Positions 32,503 through 40,441 of a stretch of 60,039 nt of DNA are shown piece by piece (position 1 is the stretch's first letter; every line of letters starts with the position of its first letter). Source of the DNA: Clostridia bacterium (GTDB lineage: Bacteria; Bacillota; Clostridia; Christensenellales; Borkfalkiaceae); the NCBI GenBank assembly GCA_900770945.1, contig CAAGME010000035.1:1-60039 (forward strand), given 5' to 3'. The position numbers and the translations under genes are program-made. The notes below the pieces were generated by a model. It was not told the origin of the DNA. It searched no databases and was given only the letters and a program-made list of their open reading frames with translations.

Positions 32503-34608
32503 TCAGCCTAACGTCGGGATAGCCGAAGTCATTTCCGCCGTCAATGTGTTGTTTTCGACGAGTTCGAACGTAACTACTTGCTCCTTAGTGTCAAAGAGGA
32601 AGAACTTGGTTTCGGGGTTGGTCTGATCGAAAGCAAATACGATAGCTTCTTTTGTTGCAGCTTCAGCATTGGCAGCTTTGAACGTTCCGACAACGCCTTT
32701 TGCTTCGACAGCGGCAGCGTTGGCTTTGTCTGTTTCCTTAGCGGAGTTCTTTAAAGCTTTGTTATAGAACATCGTACCGCCGCTTTCGTTTATAACGACT
32801 AACGTCTTGAGCGGGTCGCTGAACGTTACTTTGCCGCCCGCAACGGTATACTGACCGGCATAAACGACATATTTGTTTTTACCTTTCGCCCAATTTCCCT
32901 TAGTGTATCTTACGGTAACGAGATAGTCGCCGCTTGTTTCGCCTCCGTAAAGTTCGATTGCGGCATAAGCGTAGTGTCCCGCACCGGTACTCTTTACGAG
33001 CTGCGTGGTGTTGACGTAAATCTTGCTTGCTTTGCTCGTTTTCGCAACTTCCCACGGTTCAACGTAGTTAACGGTGATTGCCTGGTTTGTTTTAACCGTA
33101 GATTCGCCTTCCGTGTAAGAAATAGCTACGTTAGTGCTTTCGGTGAGATAGCATTCGCCGTAAGCCTTTTCGCCGATAGTCATAGAAAGTTTGCTTAAAT
33201 CGCTTATGGTAAGGTTATCGGCTTCGCCCGTGGAGTATTTAGCCGTTACTACCATACCCGTCGGGTCGAATTTTTCGCCGATACGGTAAGTCGTTTTCGT
33301 AGGAGCGGTCGTTACTTCGATAGCGGTTAAGGTTTTAGCCGTAGGAGTAGGATTAACGCCGATATCAAATTCGCCGGAAACGCCGTCAACGGTAATGATA
33401 ATCTTGTCTCCTACTTCGAGAGTAGATGTGATATCGACCGTCGTATCGCCGCGCTTAATGGCAACGGTGTAGCCGCTCGCAAGCGGGCAATCGGTGAAGT
33501 TTTTGGTTTGCGTAGAATCCGAACCTTCGGGAACTACGTAGGTTACGAGCGCAACTATATTAGCGGGGAGAACGAGTTTGTCGCCCGCAAAATAAGTTTT
33601 CGCTTCGAGAATTTCGTTGATACCTCTAACAGATACGGAAGCGGGAACGTAGTAGGACTTCATGTTCGCACTTAATGCGTGACCCTCTACTACCGCCATG
33701 TAAACTTCGTCCGCGCCGAGGTTGTAGGAAGTGGAAAGACCTTCCAAAAAGCTTGCGGCTTTGGATTTGCTCCAGCCCCAGAAGGTATCCGTGCCGGACA
33801 TTTTGCCGAAGTTAAGCCCCGTTATTTTTTCGCCGTCTTTTACGATAGTCGCTACTTCCTTAGTCGCGTTATCCCACTTGGAGGAGTTAGCCGCGTCCGC
33901 AGCTTCGTCGTTAAGGTTTTTAACGAGGTGAAGTTCGCGGGATTGAAGCGTCATCTTGTCGCCGTCTATCTTGTAGTCGCCGATGATTTTGCACATTTTG
34001 TAATTTTCAACGCCGGTTACGTGACCTACCATTTCAACGAACGTGAAAGTACCTTTCGTTTTGTCGGTTGCATCGGAGTTGAGTTCGAGATAAGCTTCGC
34101 TCTTCAAAGAAGTCGAATCGTAATAGGTATAGAACACGCTTTCCGCAGTCGAGGTCTTGATAGCGTTGTGCGGCAGGTCGTTGGCGGACGGAACGAAGTC
34201 AACTGTTCTCGTCGGCTTGATGATTTCTTCCGCTTTCACGGTAATGCTTATCGACTTGTTTTTGGTTATCGTTTTGCCTTCAATCGTTTCTTTGTAGATA
34301 ACGAAGAACGATTTGTTTGTTGCTTTGAGCGGGTTTGTGCCGAGGTTGGTCGTTATTTTTGAAGTAACGTCCGTCTTGGTGTTGTCGCTGTACACAGCGT
34401 TTACCTTAATACCCGTCAGGTCGAGGACTTCGCCCTCTTCATACGTGAGTTTGGTCGGCATCTTTTCGACTTCGATGTCGGTTAAGGTTTTAGCCGTAGG
34501 AGTGGTGCCGCCGGAGCTGCTGTTGTCGCCTTTGTCCGCGCACGAAGCGAGGCACATTGTCAACGTGAGAATCGAAGCTAAAATAATTGCTAAGATTGAC
34601 TTTTTCAT
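32503..34608 (-). CDS. Ig-like domain surface lipoprotein
   Basis: 701 residues, lipoprotein (LASC then a short Asp/Gly/Ser linker). Two Big_3-type Ig-like domains are visible: LTDIEVEKMPTKLTYEEGE near residue 42 and LTAIEVTTAPTKTTYRIGE near 427, each followed by a beta-rich stretch with KTDV or DNLTISDL. The central and C-terminal regions are unassigned. It lies 24 bases upstream of no enzyme start but directly after GH3-2 in the same operon, so it may present or bind glycan. Confidence 0.78.
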   Translation of the reverse strand: MKKSILAIILASILTLTMCLASCADKGDNSSSGGTTPTAKTLTDIEVEKMPTKLTYEEGEVLDLTGIKVNAVYSDNTKTDVTSKITTNLGTNPLKATNKSFFVIYKETIEGKTITKNKSISITVKAEEIIKPTRTVDFVPSANDLPHNAIKTSTAESVFYTYYDSTSLKSEAYLELNSDATDKTKGTFTFVEMVGHVTGVENYKMCKIIGDYKIDGDKMTLQSRELHLVKNLNDEAADAANSSKWDNATKEVATIVKDGEKITGLNFGKMSGTDTFWGWSKSKAASFLEGLSTSYNLGADEVYMAVVEGHALSANMKSYYVPASVSVRGINEILEAKTYFAGDKLVLPANIVALVTYVVPEGSDSTQTKNFTDCPLASGYTVAIKRGDTTVDITSTLEVGDKIIITVDGVSGEFDIGVNPTPTAKTLTAIEVTTAPTKTTYRIGEKFDPTGMVVTAKYSTGEADNLTISDLSKLSMTIGEKAYGECYLTESTNVAISYTEGESTVKTNQAITVNYVEPWEVAKTSKASKIYVNTTQLVKSTGAGHYAYAAIELYGGETSGDYLVTVRYTKGNWAKGKNKYVVYAGQYTVAGGKVTFSDPLKTLVVINESGGTMFYNKALKNSAKETDKANAAAVEAKGVVGTFKAANAEAATKEAIVFAFDQTNPETKFFLFDTKEQVVTFELVENNTLTAEMTSAIPTLG

Positions 34609-34631
34609 TTCTTTACCTTCCTGAATTTATT

Positions 34632-37619
34632 TCACGCGTTTTCCGCGATGATTTCTTTATTATTGTTTTTGCCGAAGTTCAAGTTCGAAAGGACGAACCC
34701 GACTACCGAAAGAGTTAAAAGCACGCCTAAAACTATTTCCGCCGTATCGAGAGCAATTTGCCACGCTACCTTTTTAGGAACGATTTTATTAGACGGCGAA
34801 AGCCCGTTCATCGCGTTCGATTGCGCGGTTGCGTAAAGTATGCGTTTTGCCGCTTCTTTCATTCTCGTAACGACCGCCGAATAGTTTTTAGAATACTTTT
34901 CGTAAATATGCACGCTTGCGATATCGCCGTCCGGCAGGTCGCAACCCGCCATCAAGAATAGCGGAAGTTGTTCGTTTTTGTATCTGTCCTTATACATATC
35001 GGACACTACAAAGCCTTTCATTCCGCACTCTCCGCGCAAGAAGTCGGTCAAAAGTTCCTTATGTCCTGCGCAGAATTTGGTTCCAAGCCTCGTGTAAGAT
35101 GCCATGCAGTTCATGGCTTTCCCTTCCGTCACGGCGATTTCGAACGGCTTTAAGTAAACTTCCCTTAAAGTCTGCTCCGTCGCCCACACGGCAAGCCCTA
35201 CTCTGTTAGCTTGCTGTTCGTATCCGACGAGGTGTTTTACGTAGCCGTTGCAACCTTTCTTTTGGAGCGCGGCGACAAGCTTTGCCGCCATTTTGCCCGA
35301 CAGATAGCCGTCTTCCGAATAGTATTCGAACGCGCGCCCGTCGTAAGCGGTGCGGTGAATATTGAGTCCTATGCCGTAAAGCCCGGAGTAGCCCGCCCAA
35401 AGCGCGTCCTCGCCGTACATATTACCCACCCTTTCGGCTAAGTCCGCGTTAAAGGAAGAAGCAAGTATGCCGAGGCACGGGTAGTAAGTCGGAGAATATT
35501 CTTTATCGGGGTCGCCGTATTTTATCGCAAGTCCGTTTTCGCCAAAGTCATATCTTTCGGTAACGCCCGTAGGTCCGTTGTGTTCTACCGTTTCGGGCTT
35601 ATTAACCGTCGAAGCCACTTCGGTTTTTCTCATACCCGTCGTGAGGAGCGCGGTTAGTTCCGCCCAGTCGAGCTGGTCGACAAGCGTATCCCATTCTTCG
35701 AATTCGTAATCCAAGGGGTTGCCGTCCGCATCCGTTCTTAACTCTACGAGCGAGCGGATTTTGTCCGCGCCGAGGGTCGGGTTTTCCTTGTTGTCCGGCT
35801 CAACGGAATCGGAATTCATAAAGCTAAGGATTTCGTCAACCATGCCCTGAGTCATAAACAAAGTCGCTTTGTCGCCCATACCGTTCGGGAGCGTGCCTTG
35901 CCAGTCGGAACGGGAAACGTAAACGAGGGTCGTTCCGCCGTTGTTTTCGTATTTGTTCCAGTCGGAGGAATCGAAAAGGTTGGTTATTTCCTTGCCGGTC
36001 GCCGCTTTGTCGTACTTCTTTTTAGCTGCGGTAACGCTTTTAACGAGCGTTTTTTCACCCTCTTCCGTCATTCCGTCTTTCACGCCGTAGCCCTTTTCGC
36101 TAAGCACGTTGTTGACTGCCGAATGTGCGTTTTCGCCTATCGTCAAGTAATAATCTTCTGTCGAAGTAACGTAAGTTTTCGCGTTATTTGCGTCATATGA
36201 AGCAAGCGATTTGCCGTCCACCGTTACCTTCACGTCATCGTGTCCGCCCGCCGCTATAACGCCGGTTTTTGCAAAGCCGACAAGCTCGACTGCGGATTTT
36301 TCTATCCCGTTTTCGATATCGTACCGAGTGTAAGGCTTAGCAAGGTATATTTGGCAAACTTCCTTGCCGGGGTTTTTGCCCGTGTTCGTCACGGTAACGC
36401 TCACTACGAACTCGTCTTTCGCCGCATTGTAGCTTACTTTGAAATCGGAGTATTCGAAAGTAGTATAGCTAAGCCCGTAACCGAACGGATAGCTTACCGT
36501 CGCATTATAGTCGAACGTTCCCGCGTTTGCGCGCTTAGTGACGATATCTTCGTAGCGCGTTTCGGTGTAGCGGTATCCTACGTATATGCCTTCCGTGTAC
36601 GCCACAAACGCCGTAGAAGTCATCTTCGTGTAAGAAGCATTGCTTTCGCTCGGGAGCGAAGAAAAATCTTTCGCGTTCGCATAGCGGTTTACGCCGAAGT
36701 TACTAAGCGCGGGGTTGTATTCGTGTTTGGTCCAATAGGTGTCGGAAAGTTTTCCGCTCGGGTTAACATCGCCGACTAAAATTTTACCTATCGCGTTAAG
36801 CCCCGTTTGCCCTACCGCGCCTATCCACAAAGCCGCGTCCACGCCATACTCTTCGTCCGCTAAAAAGTCTGTTTCCACTTGGTTCGGCGTGTTAAAAAGC
36901 ACGATTATTTTATCGAAGTTTACGCCTTTTAGGTTCTTTAATCCTTTCAGAACACTCCTTTCGTTGTCGGAAAGTCTAAGGTATTCGTAGCTTGGGTCGT
37001 TGTTCTCGCCGCGGCAACGCTTTATGACGAATATTGCCGCCGCATGCTTTGTCGATAGAGAACTCATAACGCCGCTGTTTGCCGTTATGTCCGCCCAGGG
37101 CGCGTCCTTCGTGTCGTAGCCCGTGGGTGCGTATTTATTTTTGTTGGTTTTATAGAAGTTATACAAAACTTCGTTTACGTCAAGCCCTGCGCTTTTGAAA
37201 CCGTCAAGCATGTTGACTTCGGGCTTAGGGTTGTCGGAAGCCGCCGAGCCGCTGCCGCCGTAGGCGGGGTCTACCGAAGCGTACCCGAAGAGAGCTACTT
37301 TATCGTTTTTTGCAAGCGGCAACGAGCTATTTTCGTTTTTTAACAAAACCGCGCCTTCCGCTTCCACCTCTTCGGCAAGTTTCTGCCCGTCCGCCATAAG
37401 AGAAGCGAGATTTTCATAATCGCTTTTAAAGTAGTCGGTGTCCACCGCTTCGCCGCCGATATCCACGATATCGTAATCGGTAATCCTCAAATGTTTATTT
37501 ATGGCTTTTTTGTTTTCCGTTGCAATAAGGTTGCCGGTCGCAACGAATGTAAACAAAACGGCGAACGAAACGAAAAGAATTCTGAAAAGAAGTTTGTTTT
37601 TCTTGAAAAATTCCATCAT
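34632..37619 (-). CDS. Membrane-anchored GH3 glycosidase 2 (permuted domains)
   Basis: 995 residues. Start at 37619 (AGGAG, 5-base spacing), overlapping the small membrane protein stop as ATGA. Architecture as in GH3-1: N-terminal span, GH3 C-terminal domain (EEVEAEGAVLLKNENSSLPL), fibronectin-like domain after YPFGYGLSY (near 376), GH3 N-terminal domain (LVDQLDWAELTALL near 640), nucleophile region GFVVSDMYKD near 869, and a C-terminal span (about 960-985). The residue after the usual SD is Met where many family members have Trp. Probable exo-acting beta-glycosidase at the membrane surface. Confidence 0.87.
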   Translation of the reverse strand: MMEFFKKNKLLFRILFVSFAVLFTFVATGNLIATENKKAINKHLRITDYDIVDIGGEAVDTDYFKSDYENLASLMADGQKLAEEVEAEGAVLLKNENSSLPLAKNDKVALFGYASVDPAYGGSGSAASDNPKPEVNMLDGFKSAGLDVNEVLYNFYKTNKNKYAPTGYDTKDAPWADITANSGVMSSLSTKHAAAIFVIKRCRGENNDPSYEYLRLSDNERSVLKGLKNLKGVNFDKIIVLFNTPNQVETDFLADEEYGVDAALWIGAVGQTGLNAIGKILVGDVNPSGKLSDTYWTKHEYNPALSNFGVNRYANAKDFSSLPSESNASYTKMTSTAFVAYTEGIYVGYRYTETRYEDIVTKRANAGTFDYNATVSYPFGYGLSYTTFEYSDFKVSYNAAKDEFVVSVTVTNTGKNPGKEVCQIYLAKPYTRYDIENGIEKSAVELVGFAKTGVIAAGGHDDVKVTVDGKSLASYDANNAKTYVTSTEDYYLTIGENAHSAVNNVLSEKGYGVKDGMTEEGEKTLVKSVTAAKKKYDKAATGKEITNLFDSSDWNKYENNGGTTLVYVSRSDWQGTLPNGMGDKATLFMTQGMVDEILSFMNSDSVEPDNKENPTLGADKIRSLVELRTDADGNPLDYEFEEWDTLVDQLDWAELTALLTTGMRKTEVASTVNKPETVEHNGPTGVTERYDFGENGLAIKYGDPDKEYSPTYYPCLGILASSFNADLAERVGNMYGEDALWAGYSGLYGIGLNIHRTAYDGRAFEYYSEDGYLSGKMAAKLVAALQKKGCNGYVKHLVGYEQQANRVGLAVWATEQTLREVYLKPFEIAVTEGKAMNCMASYTRLGTKFCAGHKELLTDFLRGECGMKGFVVSDMYKDRYKNEQLPLFLMAGCDLPDGDIASVHIYEKYSKNYSAVVTRMKEAAKRILYATAQSNAMNGLSPSNKIVPKKVAWQIALDTAEIVLGVLLTLSVVGFVLSNLNFGKNNNKEIIAENA

Positions 37620-38020
37620 TCGTTCTCCTTTTTGTTCGCTAAAAACACGTTGACGCACGCCGCCGCGGTAGATAAAACGTACAAAAGGCTCGTTATTATA
37701 AACGCTGCGCTAAATGTTTGCGCGTCAATCCCTATAAACACGACCGAAACGTAATAGTACATGGAATAGATATAAAAGCCAAGTCCCGTTAACAACACGA
37801 CCATCTGAAACGCCGCTATCCATTCGTAAAGATTCAGCGCGGCAAGCAAAAACGTACCCGCAATCAAAATAGCGGGCATAATCGCCGCGACAATCGAAAA
37901 CTCGTCGCTCGCGCCGTACGCTACGATATACAATACAGCAAGTATTAGGCTTGCGCCCGCCACGCCCGCGGATGTGAAAAACCCTGCGGGATAGTCGTGC
38001 AAATATCTTTTTAAGAACAT
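37616..38020 (-). CDS. Small membrane protein paired with GH3-2
   Basis: 134 residues with four membrane spans covering nearly the whole chain, positively charged N terminus (FLKRYLHDY) and a short charged C terminus ending KKENE. Its stop overlaps the GH3-2 start (ATGA), so the two are coupled. First gene of the long operon and preceded by a highly structured leader. Function is inferred from pairing only. Confidence 0.75.
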   Translation of the reverse strand: MFLKRYLHDYPAGFFTSAGVAGASLILAVLYIVAYGASDEFSIVAAIMPAILIAGTFLLAALNLYEWIAAFQMVVLLTGLGFYIYSMYYYVSVVFIGIDAQTFSAAFIITSLLYVLSTAAACVNVFLANKKENE

Positions 38021-38087
38021 GTTATACCTTCCTTTCAGTTCTCTCGCATGCGTTTTACATGCAAAAAATTTTCAATTAAATGATATG

Positions 38088-38165
38088 GCTTTTACGCGAT
38101 AAGCGTAAAAGCCCACCCCCGGGGGTGGGGACCTTTTTTTGTGCGCGCATGGTTTAAGCGCGCAC
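38088..38165 (-). promoter_or_regulatory. Structured leader of the GH3-2/GH3-1 operon
   Basis: Three consecutive perfect hairpins: GCTTTTACGC with its complement (38088-38112), the 18-bp palindrome CCCACCCCC/GGGGGTGGG (38112-38129) and GTGCGCGC/GCGCGCAC (38141-38165). They lie inside the predicted leader of about 170 bases. On the plus strand the second is followed by T7, so a terminator for that strand is an alternative. Confidence 0.6.
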
Positions 38166-38195
38166 AAAAACAATTTTATTAAAATGTTCGCTTAC

Positions 38196-38252
38196 ATTTT
38201 ATACCGAATAGTCGTTTTTGTCAATTGCAAAAACTCTAAACCGACATTGCAA
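38196..38252 (-). promoter_or_regulatory. Promoter of the GH3 operon with TTGCAAT activator repeats
   Basis: Minus-strand TTGACA (38219-38224), 17 bp, TAAAAT (38196-38201). Just upstream are two TTGCAAT copies (38224-38230 and 38246-38252), 22 bp apart, two helical turns, the spacing of LytTR-type activator sites. The element between them (GTTTAGA) is also shared with the esterase promoter at 39.4 kb. Confidence 0.7.
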
Positions 38253-38291
38253 TTTTTCTTGTATTTGTCATTTTTTACTCGGCTTGTCAAA

Positions 38292-39338
38292 TTAAAACCC
38301 GAGACTTTTTAAAAACGCCGTCGCAAGCGACGTCCAGGCTTTTGCTTCTTCAAAGCTTTCCGCAATGCCTACGCCGTGCTCTTTTGTTCCGTTGTCGTCA
38401 AAAATATGAGTTTCGTTTTTCACGTTTGCGGCGGTAAGTGCGTCACGCATTGCTTTGGTGTTTTTGCTCGGGACCGTCCCGTCGTTTTCGTGGCACCATA
38501 AAAAGCAAGGGGCGGTTGACGCGGTTACGTTCTTTTCCGACGAATACTCGGTTTTTATCGCCGAATCGCCGCCGCTGAAGTTTTTCGCCGTCGATTTGTG
38601 CGTATAGCTTTCCGAAAGCGTGATGACGGGGTAGCACAAAACGCCCGCGGAAACTACCGCTTTTTCTTCGTCGATTTCGTCTTTAACGTAAGTCGGGTCG
38701 GCGATATCAAAGCACCCTTTCGTAACCAGAACGGAAGCGAGATGTCCGCCGGCGGAATAACCCTGAACGGCGATTTTATCCTTTTTTACGTAGTATTTAT
38801 CGGCGTTTTTGCTTACGTATTTAAGTGCGCGCGTAGCGTCGGAAAGTATCTGCTTATAGGATATCGTCGTACCTACGACGCATTTCGTCCTGTAATTGAC
38901 GATGAACACGGAAATGCCCTGCGCGTTATAAAATTTTGCAATCGAACTCGATTCCTTTTGGTCGCCGTCGTTGTCCGTACCCGTTTTTGTTCCGTCCGCT
39001 AAACGATGAGAATTCGAAAGGTTGCTGTACGCCCCTCCGGGGAACACAAGCACGGCTCCGCCCGTCGGGCGCGCCGCAAGATACGGCGTCATAAAGCAAT
39101 ATTCGTAGCAATCGTTATCGTCGTCATAAGCGACGTTGTTTTCGGAATAGTACAAAATTTTAGTGTGGTCTTTGCTTGCTGCCGTATTATCCGGCAACTT
39201 TGTCTCCGTTGCCGACGAAGAATCGCCGCTCGACGTCGAGGGCGAATCGTTTCCCTTTTTAGCGCAGGCGGTAAAACCCGTTAAAATCGAAAAAAGCAAA
39301 CAAAGAGCAACGGCTAAACAAAAAATCTTCCTTTTCAT
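38292..39338 (-). CDS. Alpha/beta-hydrolase esterase lipoprotein
   Basis: 348 residues, lipoprotein (lipobox FTAC). Alpha/beta-hydrolase fold: oxyanion region VFPGGAYSNLS, nucleophile elbow GYSAGGH (Ser), and C-terminal acid/His region ending EHGVGIAESF. Resembles carbohydrate (acetyl-xylan or feruloyl) esterases. It has its own promoter with the TTGCAAT repeats, so it is probably induced together with the GH3 operon that follows. Probably removes ester groups from polysaccharide side chains; substrate not shown. Confidence 0.82.
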   Translation of the reverse strand: MKRKIFCLAVALCLLFSILTGFTACAKKGNDSPSTSSGDSSSATETKLPDNTAASKDHTKILYYSENNVAYDDDNDCYEYCFMTPYLAARPTGGAVLVFPGGAYSNLSNSHRLADGTKTGTDNDGDQKESSSIAKFYNAQGISVFIVNYRTKCVVGTTISYKQILSDATRALKYVSKNADKYYVKKDKIAVQGYSAGGHLASVLVTKGCFDIADPTYVKDEIDEEKAVVSAGVLCYPVITLSESYTHKSTAKNFSGGDSAIKTEYSSEKNVTASTAPCFLWCHENDGTVPSKNTKAMRDALTAANVKNETHIFDDNGTKEHGVGIAESFEEAKAWTSLATAFLKSLGF

Positions 39339-39369
39339 GGTTATGTTTCCTTCCTTTTTTTGTTCTTTT

Positions 39370-39427
39370 ATTTTAATACTTATCGTATCGGTTTGTCAAT
39401 TGCAAATCTTCTAAACAAACATTGCAA
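39370..39427 (-). promoter_or_regulatory. Esterase promoter with TTGCAAT activator repeats
   Basis: Minus-strand TTGACA (39394-39399) and TAAAAT (39370-39375; 18-bp spacer). TTGCAAT copies at 39399-39405 and 39421-39427 are again 22 bp apart with GTTTAGA between them, matching the element at 38.2 kb. Confidence 0.7.
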
Positions 39428-39553
39428 ATTTTGTTTTTCATTACAAAAACTTAGTTACCCGTCGTTCAATCGTTTGACAATTTACTTTTACAAATATATA
39501 ATGTTGAAAAACAATCCGTAGGGATTCCATTCCTTATCACTAAGGTGCCGATT

Positions 39554-40039
39554 ATGGAAAAAATAAAAGAAAAAACAAACGCCATTCGCGCGCTCGAACA
39601 AAAAAAGATAGCTTTCAAATTCCACGACTATTCGTCAAACGGGGCAATCTCGGGCGTGGAAGTCGCCGCGGCGATAGGCGAAAACGTCGAAAAGGTTTTT
39701 AAAACGCTTGTCACCGTCGGCAAAACGGGTGCGCATTACGTTTTCGTTATCCCCGCGGCAGAAGAACTCGACCTTAAAAAAGCCGCGAAAGCCGCGGGTG
39801 AAAAGAATATAGAAATGGTAAAATCCAAAGAACTTCTTCCGCTCACGGGCTATATCCACGGCGGTTGTTCACCCGTCGGCATGAAAAAACTTTTTCCGAC
39901 GTTTATCGACGATTCCGCAAAAGAAAAACAAAGCATAATAGTAAGCGGCGGCAAGATAGGTTTTCAGGTTGAACTCAACCCGTCGGACCTTAAAAAGCTT
40001 GTTCCTTTCACCTTCGTTTCTCTCACCGTTTCGGAATAA
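39554..40039 (+). CDS. ybaK: YbaK/EbsC family Cys-tRNA(Pro) deacylase
   Basis: 161 residues of the YbaK family, which hydrolyses Cys mischarged on tRNA-Pro. Conserved elements are TLVTVGKTG, the family GYIHGGCSPVG and the C-terminal GFQVELNPSDL. The ATG at 39554 is preferred because AAGG lies 6 bases upstream; the in-frame GTG at 39545 lacks one. It is a lone plus-strand gene in a minus-strand locus and probably unrelated to carbohydrate use. Confidence 0.92.
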   Translation: MEKIKEKTNAIRALEQKKIAFKFHDYSSNGAISGVEVAAAIGENVEKVFKTLVTVGKTGAHYVFVIPAAEELDLKKAAKAAGEKNIEMVKSKELLPLTGYIHGGCSPVGMKKLFPTFIDDSAKEKQSIIVSGGKIGFQVELNPSDLKKLVPFTFVSLTVSE

Positions 40040-40194
40040 ATCGGATTTTCCAAAGGCTTATAAGAATAATACATATCTACCCCCTAAAATCTTTACTTAT
40101 TGTACCACAAAACACACAAAAAGTAAAGAATTTTAATAGTTTACCCTCTTAAAGAAGCAAAACTCTAACTTTACTAACAGAAAACCGTTTTTGC

Positions 40195-40223
40195 TTGCCT
40201 TTAATCCTAAAAGGTGCTATACT
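40195..40223 (+). promoter_or_regulatory. Promoter of a 40-residue membrane peptide
   Basis: TTGCCT (40195-40200), 17 bp, TATACT (40218-40223), directly before the small gene. The rest of the 40040-40255 gap holds nothing I can identify. Confidence 0.6.
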
Positions 40224-40255
40224 TTTTTTTATTACATTTTAAGAGGAAGAAGTAT

Positions 40256-40378
40256 ATGCTTTTATTAGTAAAAGGATCAAACGTAACAAATATAGGCGCG
40301 ATATCGTCCGCGTTTTCAGTCTTATTAGTTATCGTCGCTTCGATACACAATCTAATCAGAAACAGAACTCAAAAATAA
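40256..40378 (+). CDS. Small single-span membrane peptide
   Basis: 40 residues, MLLLVKGSNVTNIGA, a hydrophobic stretch (FSVLLVIVASI) and a basic tail (RNRTQK). GAGGA lies 8 bases before the ATG. Promoter and terminator bracket it closely, so it is an autonomous unit. No family recognised; a toxin, signal peptide or transporter accessory are possibilities that sequence cannot separate. Confidence 0.6.
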   Translation: MLLLVKGSNVTNIGAISSAFSVLLVIVASIHNLIRNRTQK

Positions 40379-40384
40379 AAAATC

Positions 40385-40427
40385 ACCCCGTCTATATGGC
40401 GATTATCGACATATAGACGGGGTTTTA
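40385..40427 (+). terminator. Terminator of the small peptide gene, with the dispersed motif in its loop
   Basis: 13-bp perfect stem (ACCCCGTCTATAT and its complement), loop GGCGATTATCGAC, followed by TTTT. The loop carries GATTATCGAC of the dispersed motif. Confidence 0.75.
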
Positions 40428-40441
40428 GTTGTTTAGTTGTG

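Noticed and set aside
33679..34362. 227-residue plus-strand frame opposite the Ig-like lipoprotein
   Set aside because: Mirror of the sense gene, no ribosome site.
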